A stretch of DNA of 64,000 nucleotides from Basidiobolus meristosporus CBS 931.73. Taxonomy: Eukaryota; Basidiobolomycota; Basidiobolomycetes; Basidiobolales; Basidiobolaceae. Under the pieces are notes generated by a model. It saw nothing but the letters and a program-made list of their open reading frames with translations, was not told the origin of the DNA and searched no databases. Within the stretch, counting starts at the first letter, position 1, and each line of letters begins with the position of its first letter. Below are positions 1-10,608 of the stretch, in pieces. The stretch covers positions 1 through 64,000 of the forward strand of contig MCFE01000057.1 of NCBI GenBank assembly GCA_002104905.1. The letters are read 5' to 3'. The position numbers and the translations under genes were made by a program.

Positions 1-154
1 ATTTTCATGTTCTGGGTACCTGGTATATTGATGAAAATATTCCAAGTAAATCCCAACATGGAATTTGGTCAGTACTCTCTAGGATTTGAAGGTGATGATC
101 TAGGTGACTAAGTTAGGTGAATATTTAGGTGGAATTATACATTTTTATACAACA
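1..154 (-). repeat. Copia LTR, 3' LTR cut by window edge
   Basis: This is the inner part of a long terminal repeat of the local Ty1/copia family, in minus orientation. It ends at the family terminus ACAACA, followed by the polypurine-like tract (GAGTGGGAG on the minus strand) and the RNase H coding end. It is nearly identical to 1542-1695. The rest of this LTR lies outside the window. Confidence 0.85.
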
Positions 155-1047
155 CTCCCACTCAGCTAAATGTTCATACTGACTAGTCCTAATTTTGACC
201 TAAGATATTCAAACTGGTCTCTAGCTAATGGTTTGGTAAATATGTCTGCAATCATTTCATCTGTAGGACAGTAAACTAAGCTAACTAAGTTATTCTCTAT
301 AGCTTCACATATGAAATGATGTCTAATATCTATGTGCTTGGTTCTAGCATGAAAAGTTGGATTTCTACCTAATTGTATACATCCTTGATTATCTTGAAAT
401 AAAGTAATAGGCGTTTTTTGACATAGGCCTAAATCTGTAAAGAGCTTTCTTAACCACATTGCTTCTTTTGTAGCTTCACAGGCTGCCATATACTCTGCCT
501 CTGTGGTGGAAAGTGCTATGGTTGGTTGCTTTCTTGAATTCCATGAAATTGCTCCTTTACAGTAAAGAAAGGTGTATCCTGTGGTGGATCTTCTGTCTTC
601 CAAGTTTTGTCCCCAATCAGCATCAGAGTATCCCACAAGATCCTGCTCTGAATCCTTATAAGTGTATCTTAAGCAGATATCAGCAGTTCCTTTTAGGTAT
701 CTAAAAATCCGCTTAACTGCTGCAATATGATCAGATCCATAGTTCTGATTATGTTGGCTGACAACTCCCACTGAATATGAGATATCTGGACGTGTTCAAA
801 GCATGATATACATCAGACTGCCGACTATAGATTGATAAGGAAAGTCAGGGCTCTCAGAAGGCACCAAGCTCTCTTGATTTGGTTGAGTTTTGACCAAGTT
901 AAGGTTTCTCTCCATTGGGGTAGCTGCCAGTTTACAATCCTCCATTTGGTACTTCTTTAGTATATCTTGAATATACTTGTATTGGCTTAGGGTAATAGTC
1001 AGGGTACTTCTGTCTATGGAGAACTTAATCCCTAAGTAGTTACTAAG
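155..1047 (-). pseudogene. Copia pol 3' fragment (RT end and RNase H)
   Basis: The minus-strand reading frame 166-771 encodes the C-terminal RNase H of a Ty1/copia polyprotein, with the motifs GYSDADWGQ, DRRSTTGYTF, LSTTEAEYMA and the terminal DIFTKPL. Sequence further upstream (772-1047) continues into the end of the reverse transcriptase. It is cut off by a TGA at about 799-801, where other copies encode proline, and the homology stops abruptly near 1047. The RNase H portion differs from that at 1707-2312 by only two residues, so the two are recent duplicates. It cannot be an active element because most of pol and all of gag are missing. Confidence 0.85.
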
Positions 1048-1049
1048 TT

Positions 1050-1344
1050 GAAGCTATAGAGAATAATTTAGTAAACTTAGATTAATGTCTTACAGATGGA
1101 ACTATTGCAGACATATTTACCAAACCATAGCTAGAGACAAATTTGAGTATTTTAGGACACAATTAGTACTAGTCAGCCTGAGCATTTAGTTGAGTATGAT
1201 TGTTGTAAAAGCTTGTAATTCCAGCTAAACAGTCACCTAACTTGGTCACTTAGATCATTACCTACAGATCTTAGAGAATAATGACCAAATTCATCTTTGG
1301 GACTTACTAAATTATTCTAACTGAAAGTTTTAGGTACTCAGAAC
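1050..1344 (+). mobile_element. Inverted copia fragment: RNase H end plus LTR start
   Basis: On the plus strand this stretch matches the last part of the RNase H coding region (about 1055-1190), followed by the start of an LTR (TGTTGTAAAAGC, from about 1201) that runs to GGTACTCAGAAC. It is therefore a decayed copia 3' end in the orientation opposite to its neighbours on both sides. It is cut at 1344 by the LTR of the next element. Many substitutions and stops make it older than the flanking copies. Confidence 0.7.
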
Positions 1345-1695
1345 TGCAGTAAGAGTCTTGGAGATATTGGAAGTGATTGGGAGAACAAGTAGATAATGTG
1401 GTTTTCACCTAATGATTTATTAAATGTAAAAGTAGTATTTATACTTTTACTTGGTCTTGGCATTACAAGCACATAGAATTGGTTAAGGAAGGTCCCAAGA
1501 ACATGTGTGCAAAGTTTGGGGCTGTTTGGACAACTTTGAGAATTTTCATGTTCTGGGTACCTGGTATATTGATGAAAACATTCTAAGTAAATCCCAACAA
1601 GGAATTTGGTCAGTACTCTCTAGGATTTGAAGGTGATGATCTAGGTGACTAAGTTAGGTGAATATTTAGGTGGAATTATACATTTTTATACAACA
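1345..1695 (-). repeat. 3' LTR of copia element A
   Basis: This 351-bp terminal repeat is homologous to 5682-6030. In sense orientation it starts TGTTGTA and ends in a mutated terminus (ACTGCA instead of ACAACA). It contains the family's TATA-like TATAAATA and the AATAAA signal near its 3' end. It is bordered on its inner side by the polypurine-like tract. Confidence 0.88.
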
Positions 1696-1705
1696 CTCCC
1701 ACTCA
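1696..1705 (-). other. Polypurine-like tract of copia element A
   Basis: On the minus strand, GAGTGGGAG lies directly upstream of the 3' LTR. This is the expected site for plus-strand DNA priming. The same sequence borders the 3' LTRs of the other copies in the window. Confidence 0.6.
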
Positions 1706-1706
1706 G

Positions 1707-4700
1707 CTAAATGTTCATACTGACTAGTCCTAATTTTGACCTAAGATATTCAAACTGGTCTCTAGCTAATGGTTTGGTAAATATGTCTGCAATCATTTCA
1801 TCTGTAGGACAGTAAACTAAGCTAACTAAGTTATTCTCTATAGCTTCACGTATGAAATGATGTCTAATATCTATGTGCTTGGTTCTAGCATGAAAAGTTG
1901 GATTTCTACCTAATTGTATACATCCTTGATTATGTTGAAATAAAGTAATAGGCGTTTTTTGACATAGGCCTAAATCTGTAAAGAGCTTTCTTAACCACAT
2001 TGCTTCTTTTGTAGCTTCACAGGCTGCCATATACTCTGCCTCTGTGGTGGAAAGTGCTATGGTTGGTTGCTTTCTTGAATTCCATGAAATTGCTCCTTTA
2101 CAGTAAAGAAAGGTGTATCCTGTGGTGGATCTTCTGTCTTCCAAGTTTTGTCCCCAATCAGCATCAGAGTATCCCACAAGATCCTGCTCTGAATCCTTAT
2201 AAGTGTATCTTAAGCAGATATCAGCAGTTCCTTTTAGGTATCTAAAAATCCGCTTAACTGCTGCAATATGATCAGATCCATAGTTCTGATTATGTTGGCT
2301 GACAACTCCCACTGAATATGAGATATCTGGACGTGTTCAAAGCATGATATACATCAGACTGCCGACCATAGATTGATAAGGAAAGTCAGGGCTTTCAGAT
2401 GGCACCAAGCTCTCTTGATTTGGTTGAGTTTTGACCAAGTTGAGGTTTGTCTCCATTGGGGTAGCTGCCGGTTTACAGTCTTACATTTTGTACTTCTTTA
2501 GTAAATCTTGAATATACTTGGATTGGCTTAGGGTAATAGTCTGGGTACTTCTGTCTGTGGAGAACTTAATCCCTAAGTAGTAACTAAGTTCTCCTAGATT
2601 GGACATCTTGAACTCCTTAGATAGGCTGGATTTAGTCTCTTCCAATGTTTCTAGGTTATTGGCGGCTATAATAAGATCATCCACATATAGAGCTAATAGA
2701 GCTGGATTTGCTTTATGTGGCTTATAGTATATACTATAGTCAGCATTACTTCTTTTGAAACTCAAGGATTCCAAATCAGAATCTATCTTGCAATTCCAGG
2801 CTCTTGGTGACTATTTGAGACCATATAGTGACTTTTTAAGCTTGCAGACCAAATGGGGGTTATCTTGGTCAACAAACCCATTAGGCTGGTCCATATACAT
2901 GTCCTCATCAAGTTCTCTATTCAAAAATGCAGTTTTTACATCCATTTGAAGAATAAAAAACTTATATTTGGCTGCAATAGCCAATATTAATCTGATGGAA
3001 TTAAACTTGCTACCGGTGCAAAGGTCTCAGTATAGTCAAGTCCTTTTGTTTGAGAGTATCCTTTGGCTACAAGTCTTGCTTTGTATCTCTCAATTGTACC
3101 ATCAGCCTTGTATTTTGTCTTGAAGACCCATCTGCATCCAGTTGATTTTTGGTTGATAGGTAATTTGACTAAGTCCCAAGTTTGATTTTCCATCAGGGCC
3201 TGATATTCCTCAGTCATTGCAGATCTCCAAAACGTTGTCTGAGGGCTATTTAGGGCCTCTTTTACAGTCTGGGGTTCATCAATATGGACTGAATAGGCAT
3301 AGGCTAAGTTTGTACCCTCATTGATATAGTAATTTGGGCTATTTCTTGTCCGATTTGATCTCCGGGCATTTGATACTGGAATGATGACTTCTGGGATATT
3401 CCTGGGCACTGATTCTGGCTGAACCACAGTTGTAGAGTCCTCTGGAGTGAAAAAATTTTCATTGTTTTGCTCTGATTCAATCCTGACAATTGGTGGACTT
3501 GTGATCAAATTTTTGTCATCATCTGATGTCATTTTTTGTGAGAATTTTGAATTTTCATCAAACAACACATCCCTGGACTTGATCAGCTTCTTTGCTTTGA
3601 TATTGTAGAGTCTGTATGCCTTTCTCTCATTGCAGTAGCCCAAAAACATATAGTTTACACTTTTTGGCTCAAATTTTGACTGATTTCCGGCCAGTTTTTT
3701 GGCATATGCTGTACACCCAAATATTCTTAGATGTTCTGCACTTGGTCTGTATCCATACCATGCTTCAAATGGAGTAGAATCACAAAGTATTCTGTTATAA
3801 CTCCTATTTTTGAGATATACAGCAGTGGCAACTGATTCCGCCCAAAAATCATAGGATAATTCTTGATCATGGATCATAGATCTTGCCATATCAATTATTG
3901 ATCTGTTAGCTCATTCTGCTACTCCATTTTGCTGTGGGGAGTATGGTACAGTAGTCTTTTGCTTTATCCCATGAATTTTGCAGAAGTGGATGAAGAGTCT
4001 TGAGGTATATTCTCCACCATTGTCAGAGCGTATTTTCTTGATTTTTTCACCAGTTTCTCTCTCCATCATGGCTTTAAACTCCCTAAACTTAGACAGAGCT
4101 TCTTCCTTTCTCTCCATGAAGTAGACCCATGTGTATCTTGTATAATCATCAATAAAAGTGATTAGATACTTCATCCCGCCTAAGGATAAATTTTGCATAG
4201 GTCCACACAGATCTGAGTGAATTAGATCTAGTTTTTTCTTAGTTTTGATTAACTCAGAGCTCTTGAACAGTTGTCTGGCTTGTTTCCCATATATGCAAGC
4301 TTCACAGTGCTCCAAATTAGCTGGGGGATCAATTTTCACTCCAGAAATTAGCTGATCTTTGATCATTTTACGCAAATAATCGAAATTGATATGCCCAAAT
4401 CTCCTGTGCCAAAGCATTCGTGTTTCTTCATTTAAGTTACTTATATTGGCTTCCAAATATGATGGAATATAAGTCAACTTGTATAGATTCTGATCTCTGA
4501 TGCCCAAAGCAATATGGGCACCATTTTGATCAATGATCCTGCATCCAGAATTGTCAATACTGAAACTGAGTCCTTCTGCTGAGGCCTTGCTTACAGAGAG
4601 TAGGTTCTTGGCTATTTCTGGTAAATAGAGTACTTCTTTAAAGGTCAGTGTATGGCTTCCTTCACTGCTTCTAAGGTTTACTGGGATAGTTCCTTCTCCC

Positions 4701-5681
4701 ACTGCATCAAGTGTTCTATTGTCACCCATGAAAACCTTCTTAATTGGAATTTCTTGATATTTGGTAAAAAGTTCTTTTTGGTGTGTAATGTGTTGAGAAG
4801 CTCCAGAGTCAATATACCACATTTGAGAATCCTTGTTTGTGGTCATATTTAGTGCAGATATGAATAGCCTATCTTCAGTTGTTGCAGCATTTCCATATTT
4901 AGGCTTTTTCTGCTGATTATCTTTCTTTTTGAGACACCGGTCTGATGTGTGTCCTTTCCTTTTGCAGTAGTTACAAAACAGGTTTCTGCTGCCTTTGTAG
5001 GGTCTTGGGTATCTTCTTTGTTGGTCATCATTGCTTATTAAAGCATTTTCTTCATCCTTCTTATTAGCGGTTGATTTTCTTAATTCTTCATCCAGGAGCC
5101 TTCCATATACATAATTTAAGGTCAAATCTTCAGTTCTGGACTCTAGGGCTGATACAAGGCCTTGAAACTTGTCTGTCAGGCTATTCAGGATGGTAACTAT
5201 CACATCCTCATCAGTAGTTGGTACGCCCACAGATTCCATCTCATCTATCAGCAGGGTAATTCTGTTAAGTAGATTTTCCATTTCTTCTCCTGGTAGCATC
5301 TTTGTAGTAAAGAATTTTTGTCTTCGATACATTTTCTTGGCAGCTGAACATGACTGGTAGGTGTCTTTTAATGCTTTCCAGGCACTCTTTGCTGTTTTTG
5401 CTCTTGAGCATTGAATTAGCAATTTGTCCCTGACATTAAGGCAAATGCAGTTAAAGGCACTTTGTTCTATCTTCTGGTACTTTAAGGCTTCCTCTCCCAC
5501 GTTTTTAGGAGGGCATTCTTCTCCTATGACAGTATCTCAAAGGCCTCTTTCTTGTAGCAGCATCTTCATTTTCACCTTCCACACTTGGTAGTTAGATCCG
5601 TCCAACTTTTCAGCAGAGGGAAAAATTCCAGTGATAGCAGTAGTAGACATTGCAGAGAGTGACAGCTTGGGGCTCATAACC
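1707..5681 (-). pseudogene. Copia gag-pol polyprotein, broken
   Basis: The sequence encodes, in order, gag with a zinc knuckle (CNYCKRKGHTSDRC, CX2CX4HX4C), an aspartic protease (DSGAS), an integrase with its HHCC zinc region and DDE core (DLCGPM, RSDNGGEY, QQNGVAE), a reverse transcriptase with the YVDD catalytic box (ALYVDDLII), and RNase H. The start codon is the ATG inside the primer-binding site (5677 downward). Visible lesions are a TGA for Trp near 5536, a TGA for Cys near 3909 just after the integrase core, a one-base deletion near 2997 that shifts the RT frame, a stop near 2482, and a TGA for Pro near 2341. All are simple lesions of an otherwise well-preserved frame, and it cannot make a complete polyprotein. 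Confidence 0.88.
5669..5681 (-). other. Primer-binding site matching tRNA-iMet anticodon arm
   Basis: Immediately 3' of the 5' LTR the minus strand reads GGTTATGAGCCCC. This is the complement of the anticodon stem-loop of initiator tRNA-Met (GGGCUCAUAACC), not of a tRNA 3' end. Drosophila copia and yeast Ty5 are known to prime from this internal region using a 5' half-tRNA. The ATG inside this site is in frame with gag. The same 13 bases are present in the copies at 41156-41168 and 53553-53565. Confidence 0.75.
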
Positions 5682-6030
5682 TGTTGTAAGAGTCTTGGAG
5701 ATATTGGAAGTGATTGGGAGAACAAGTAGATTATGTGGTTTTCACTTAATGATTTATTGAATGTAAAAGTAGTATTTATACTTTTACCTGGTCTTGGTAT
5801 TACAAACATGTAGGATAGGTTAAGGAAGATCCTAAGAACATGTGCGCAAAGTTTGGGGCTGTTTGGACAACTTTGAGAATTTTCATGTTTGGGGTACCTG
5901 GTATTTTGGTGAAAATATTCTAAGTAAATCCCAACAAGGAATTTGGTCAGTATTCTCTAGGATTTGAAGGTGATGATCTAAGTGACTAAGTTAGGTGAAT
6001 ATTTAGGTGGAAATACAAATTTTTACAACA
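5682..6030 (-). repeat. 5' LTR of copia element A
   Basis: This 349-bp LTR begins TGTTGTAA and ends TTACAACA, an 8-bp perfect terminal inverted repeat of the family. On the sense (minus) strand it carries TATAAATA followed after about 15 bp by AATAAA, consistent with a compact promoter and poly(A) signal. Confidence 0.9.
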
Positions 6031-6883
6031 CAAACTTAGCCTATGCCTATTCAGTCCATATTGATGAACCCCAGACTGTAACAGAGGCCCTAAATAGCCC
6101 TCAGACAAAGTTTTGGAGATCTGCAATGACTGAGGAATATCAGGCCCTGATGGAAAATCAAACTTGGGACTTAGTCAAATTACCAATCAACCAAAAATCA
6201 ACTGGATGCAGATGGGTCTTCAAGACAAAATACAAGGCTGATGGTATAATTGTAAGATACAAAGCAAGACTTGTAGCCAAAGGATACTCTCAAACAAAAG
6301 GACTTGACTATACTGAGACCTTTGCACCGGTAGCAAGTTTAATTCCATCAGATTAATATTGGCTATTGCAGCCAAATATAAGTTTTTTATTCTTCAAATG
6401 GATGTAAAAACTGCATTTTTGAATAGAGAACTTGATGAGGACATGTATATGGACCAGCCTGATGGGTTTGTTGACCAAGATAACCCCCATTTGGTCTGCA
6501 AGCTTAAAAAGTCACTATATGGTCTCAAACAATCACCAAGAGCCTGGAATTGCAAGATAGATTCTTATTTGGAATCTTTGAGTTTCAAAAGAAGTAATGC
6601 TGACTATAGTATATACTATAAGCCAGATAGAGCAAGTCCAGTTCTATTAGCTCTATATGTGGATGATCTTATTATAGCCACCAATAACCTAGAAACATTG
6701 GAAGAGACTAAATCCAGCCTATCTAAGGAGTTCAAGATGTCCGATCTAGAAGAACTTAGTTACTACTTAGGGATTAAGTTCTCCATAGACAGAAGTACCC
6801 AGACTATTACCCTAAGCCAATCCAAGTATATTCAAGATATACTAAAGAAGTACCAAATAGAAGACTGTAAACTGGCAGCTAAC
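6031..6883 (+). pseudogene. Inverted copia RT fragment
   Basis: On the plus strand this codes for the connection and reverse-transcriptase region ([41 protein letters not shown]). It starts abruptly in pol next to the LTR end and stops abruptly in the RT tail, after which unrelated sequence begins. It is an inverted counterpart of about 2462-3313 in element A and carries the same one-base deletion (reading ASLIPSD then a stop at 6354-6356). It therefore derives from the same already-mutated lineage. Confidence 0.85.
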
Positions 6884-8025
6884 CCTCTCTCCTATTAATC
6901 TACTTACAAATTCCCCTGAGCTACACATTCTTGTATCAAAGCTACAACAGTAGCACTGGCTTCTTTGTTTCAACTGAAATAAAGATTTCACCTGTTGGTG
7001 GCTGTCTCCCCCTAACCTAAATAAATTAGAATACTAATTACAGAGGTTCTCTACCTCTTGAATAGCTTCTTTACTTGTACCTAGATTAGTTCTCAAAAGT
7101 AAATATAGATTTCACCAACTTGGAGACTTTCCCTCCCCTAACCCTAAATGGCTTCAACCATTGATGATTATCATCTTCTCTCCAATCCTAAGTGTGCTGC
7201 AACACACCCCCTGTATAATGAATATTAGCCCATATTATATTTCCCTTGTCAATGTGGCTGAAAAATAATTCTTACCACTCTTGCTTCACCCCTCCTGCCA
7301 CTGGACCATGTCTTGAGCACTGAAGAATTATCACTTCTTCACATTGACTTAACTATGAACTCCAAGCAGCTGCACACTCATACATCACAGCTATAGTGGC
7401 AGCACTGGCATCTTTGTTTCAACTGAAACAGAGATTTCTCCTGTTAGTGAATTTCACCCACCCTAACCTTAAGCTCCCACTCTACTGTTCCATTGGATGG
7501 CAGTGCTATCTAATAGGAGATCATAGTAAACTGAAATAATCAATGATGGTGATAAATTCCAGTTAGGCAAGTTGGAGTAGAGGGAATATATTGTTATCAC
7601 AGGAGGATGCTGAGCCGCATCTATTTCCAAAATATACCATTAAATAAGATGTTCAAATCTTCAGTATAGGTGAGAAAGCTAACAACATCCCCAGAGTCCT
7701 CTTGTGGTAGTTTCAGTATAACAACCAATCAATTAGCAGTTGTTTCCCTTATTTTGCATAAGCGATGAAAATACTAGTTGCAATGCTTCATATCATATTT
7801 TATCAAACTGGATGTATGTCCATCCTCTGTAGTAATTAGGAACGAATAAATGATCTTCGATACCTTGTTTGAAATAAGAACAAGGCAATAATATATGTCA
7901 CAATCATGAACAAAGGCAGTCGTTTATCTCATAATTACGAACAAAGGTAGTAGTTTATGTCACGATCGCGGATTCTATACTTGATTTACACGCAATCGCG
8001 GCTTCTATATTTGATTTACACACAA
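6884..8025. other. Non-coding stretch with short repeats
   Basis: No ORF or RNA gene is recognisable. There is a diverged direct repeat of about 80 bp (near 6925-7000 and 7372-7455, both containing a CTTTGTTTCAACTGAAA core). Two short tandem repeats lie at 7893-8025 next to the urease stop codon; these are described separately. Confidence 0.6.
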
Positions 8026-8029
8026 TCAG
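7893..8029. repeat. Two short tandem repeats abutting the urease stop
   Basis: Two diverged copies of a 32-bp unit (core GAACAAAGG-AGT-GTTTAT) run from about 7893. They are followed by two copies of a 30-bp unit (ATCGCGG-TTCTATA-TTGATTTACAC) and the start of a third copy that runs into the urease stop codon at 8026. They form the immediate 3' flank of the urease transcript. Confidence 0.65.
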
Positions 8030-10533
8030 AAGATGAAGTGGTTTTGAGCCATGGGTAATTCAGTGGCAGGTGGACAGGTCATATGAACACCATCGGCATA
8101 TACTTCGTAAGTCTCTGGATCAACCTTGATCTCGGGGGTAACACCATTGTGCTTCATGTCAGATTTCTTAAGGCCACGGCACTTCTTGACGGGTACAGGT
8201 TGCTTCTTAAGGTTGTACTTGGCAATGACACCGGAGTCAACAGAATCCTGACTAACAAAAGCAAGCGCACGAATTCCATTACCTGTAGCTCCGTACATTT
8301 CGCGACCAATAACAGGCTGGGTAGTAGGAATGGAGGCGTTGGCATCGCCCATGTTGGCCCAAGCAATCATGCCACCCTTGATGATGAGTTCAGGCTTGGT
8401 ACCAAAGAAGGCTGGGTTGTACATGACAAGATCAGCGTATTTACCAGCTTCGATGGATCCGATCATATGGGAGCAACCGTGTGCGATCGCAGGATTGATG
8501 GTGTACTTAGAAACATAACGCTTGGCACGGAAGTTATCGTTGTTGGGGCTGCATTTCTCTCCAGGGGCGGCCAAATGACCGCGCTGGACCTTGTTCTTGT
8601 GGGCGGTCTTCCAGGTTCTGGAAACAACTTCCCCAATACGTCCCATAGCTTGAGAGTCCGAGGAGATAACAGAGATGGCACCAAGATCGTGGAGGACATC
8701 TTCAGCGGCAATGGTTTCAGCACGGATTCTGGACTCGGCGAAGGCAACATCTTCAGGGATACGCTTGTCAAGATGATGGCAGACCATCAACATATCGACG
8801 TGCTCATCCAGGGTGTTGTTACAATAAGGACGAGTGGGGTTGGTAGAGGAAGGAAGTACAGTTTCTTCACCACAGACACGAATAATATCTGGAGCGTGAC
8901 CACCACCTGCACCTTCTGAGTGATAGGTGTGGATGGTGCGATTCTTGAAGGCAGCGATGGTAGCTTCGACATAACCGGACTCGTTTAAGGTATCGGTGTG
9001 AATGGTGGCCTGGACATCGAATTCTTCGCATACGCTCAAGCAGTTGTCGATTGCGGCTGGGGTAGATCCCCAATCCTCGTGAAGCTTAAGGCCAAGAGCA
9101 CCGGCTCTGACTTGTTCACGAAGGGCCTCAGCATCCGAGCAATTTCCTTTACCGGTGAAGCCCATATTCATGGGAACACTGTCAGTGCTTTGGAGCATGA
9201 ATTGGATGTGGTTAGCTCCAGGAGTACAAGTAGTGGCGTTAGTACCAGTGTTGGGACCAGTTCCACCACCGATCATGGTGGTGATACCACTGCTGAGGGC
9301 TTCTTCAGCCAGTTGTGGGCAGATGAAATGAACGTGTGTATCAATGGCACCAGCAGTGAAGATGTGTCCTTCTCCAGCCAAAGCTTCGGTAGAGGCCCCG
9401 ACCACCAAACCAGGTGTGACGTTGTCCATAACATCGGGGTTACCGGCCTTTCCGATTCCTACAATCATGGAATCCTTGATACCGATATCTGCCTTGACGA
9501 TGCCAGAGTGATCCAAGATGACACAGTTGGTGATGACCAAATCGAGACAGTCATCATCGGCAACGGCAGTTTTCTGGCCCATACCCTCACGAAGAACCTT
9601 ACCACCACCGAACTTACATTCGTCACCATACACGGTGAAGTCCTTCTCGATCTCAATCACGAGTTCGGTATCTCCAAGACGAATCTTGTCACCAACGGTA
9701 GGTCCGTACATGTCGACGTAGGTGGCATGCTCCAAGGTGAATGGAGCTGGTGCGGGAAGAGAGGGCTGCTCACGATGTTGGAAGCCAAGTTGCTTGCAAC
9801 GTTCAACGATCTCAGGCACTCTGGAGCGGTCAACAGGTCCAGTAGCAATGTTGTTACCACCGGTGATGACCTTGTCACCTCCAATATCGACCAAACTGAC
9901 AGTCTTGGATTCTCCAGGTTCGAAACGGACAGCAGTACCGGCAGCAATGTCGAGGCGACGACCGTAGGCAACACCACGGTCAAAGCACAATTCAGCATTG
10001 GCTTCAACAAAGTGGAAGTGAGAACCGACTTGTACGGGTCTATCACCATTGTTGGTGACAGCAAGAGCAACACGTTCTCTGTTGGGGACAAGAATGATCT
10101 TTTCGGTGCGAAGCTCCAACGATCCTGGCAGGGCTTTCTTATCGATGGGGCCAACAGCAGGGAAGACGTCCATGGATGGGATAGGCAAGAAGGAACCATA
10201 GAGAGCAAGCTCAAGGTTACCATCGTCAGTACAGATGGGATCGTGGATGGTCACCAAGAAAGTTCCTTCGGTAAAAGTCCCTTCAACCTGCACTTCGTGC
10301 AGAGTAGCCATAGCAGAAGGACGGATATGTCTTCTACCCAAGAACTGACGGCCGAGGTCCATGATTTCGGCGACAGAGTGTGTTCCATCTCTCATGAACT
10401 CCAGAGCTTGCGATGCAATAAGAGCGCTGGCTTCACTGTGATTGAGCTGGATACCTCTAGCAAGGCGCATCTGGGCCAAGTATCCCACTTGGTGAAGCAT
10501 AAGCTTATCCATTTCTCTGGGGACGAGTCTCAT
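8026..10533 (-). CDS. Urease, single-chain fungal type
   Basis: The product hydrolyses urea to ammonia and carbamate in the cytosol and needs nickel and accessory proteins (UreD/F/G type). The uninterrupted frame gives 835 residues from the chosen ATG at 10533, the usual length of fungal single-chain ureases. The bacterial gamma (about 1-100), beta (about 130-240) and alpha (about 270-835) regions are fused in that order. Visible active-site elements are the HVHF nickel-binding motif, GLKLHEDWG with the lysine that is carbamylated in the family, [24 protein letters not shown], the mobile-flap MVCHHL cysteine and histidine, and SSDSQAMGR with the metal-binding aspartate. The frame is open 21 codons further upstream, but M22 ([11 protein letters not shown]) matches the family start. 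A TATA-like box lies about 70 bp upstream. No accessory genes are adjacent. Confidence 0.97.
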   Translation of the reverse strand: MRLVPREMDKLMLHQVGYLAQMRLARGIQLNHSEASALIASQALEFMRDGTHSVAEIMDLGRQFLGRRHIRPSAMATLHEVQVEGTFTEGTFLVTIHDPICTDDGNLELALYGSFLPIPSMDVFPAVGPIDKKALPGSLELRTEKIILVPNRERVALAVTNNGDRPVQVGSHFHFVEANAELCFDRGVAYGRRLDIAAGTAVRFEPGESKTVSLVDIGGDKVITGGNNIATGPVDRSRVPEIVERCKQLGFQHREQPSLPAPAPFTLEHATYVDMYGPTVGDKIRLGDTELVIEIEKDFTVYGDECKFGGGKVLREGMGQKTAVADDDCLDLVITNCVILDHSGIVKADIGIKDSMIVGIGKAGNPDVMDNVTPGLVVGASTEALAGEGHIFTAGAIDTHVHFICPQLAEEALSSGITTMIGGGTGPNTGTNATTCTPGANHIQFMLQSTDSVPMNMGFTGKGNCSDAEALREQVRAGALGLKLHEDWGSTPAAIDNCLSVCEEFDVQATIHTDTLNESGYVEATIAAFKNRTIHTYHSEGAGGGHAPDIIRVCGEETVLPSSTNPTRPYCNNTLDEHVDMLMVCHHLDKRIPEDVAFAESRIRAETIAAEDVLHDLGAISVISSDSQAMGRIGEVVSRTWKTAHKNKVQRGHLAAPGEKCSPNNDNFRAKRYVSKYTINPAIAHGCSHMIGSIEAGKYADLVMYNPAFFGTKPELIIKGGMIAWANMGDANASIPTTQPVIGREMYGATGNGIRALAFVSQDSVDSGVIAKYNLKKQPVPVKKCRGLKKSDMKHNGVTPEIKVDPETYEVYADGVHMTCPPATELPMAQNHFIF

Positions 10534-10600
10534 TTTGGGATTGGTTCTATCGTGGAAAGATAGTAAGAGTGGTATGATTCTCAGTTGCCAGAGCACCTGG

Positions 10601-10608
10601 TATTTATA
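10601..10608 (-). promoter_or_regulatory. TATA-like box of the urease gene
   Basis: The minus strand reads TATAAATA about 68-75 bp upstream of the urease ATG at 10533. This is a plausible core-promoter position. Confidence 0.5.

Larger units (their letters stand above)
1345..6030 (-). mobile_element. Near full-length Ty1/copia element A (inactive)
   Basis: This is a complete-architecture copia retrotransposon of about 4.7 kb on the minus strand: 5' LTR 5682-6030, primer-binding site 5669-5681, gag-pol 5681 down to 1707, polypurine-like tract 1696-1705 and 3' LTR 1345-1695. The order protease, integrase, RT, RNase H is that of Pseudoviridae-type elements. The two LTRs differ at roughly 25-30 sites by eye, so the insertion is not recent. 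No matching target-site duplication is seen. The left flank is an older inverted LTR and the right flank is an inverted pol fragment, so the surroundings have been rearranged. Nonsense and frameshift mutations make it non-autonomous. Confidence 0.88.

Noticed and set aside
5669-5681. A tRNA gene at the copia 5' end
   Set aside because: Only the 13-nt anticodon-arm match is present. No acceptor, D or T arms flank it, so it is a primer-binding site.
8998-10563. A 521-codon open frame (and another at 8083-8919) on the plus strand opposite urease
   Set aside because: It is exactly antisense to a highly conserved enzyme gene, shows no family motif and has no promoter of its own. Codon bias of the real gene explains the lack of stops.
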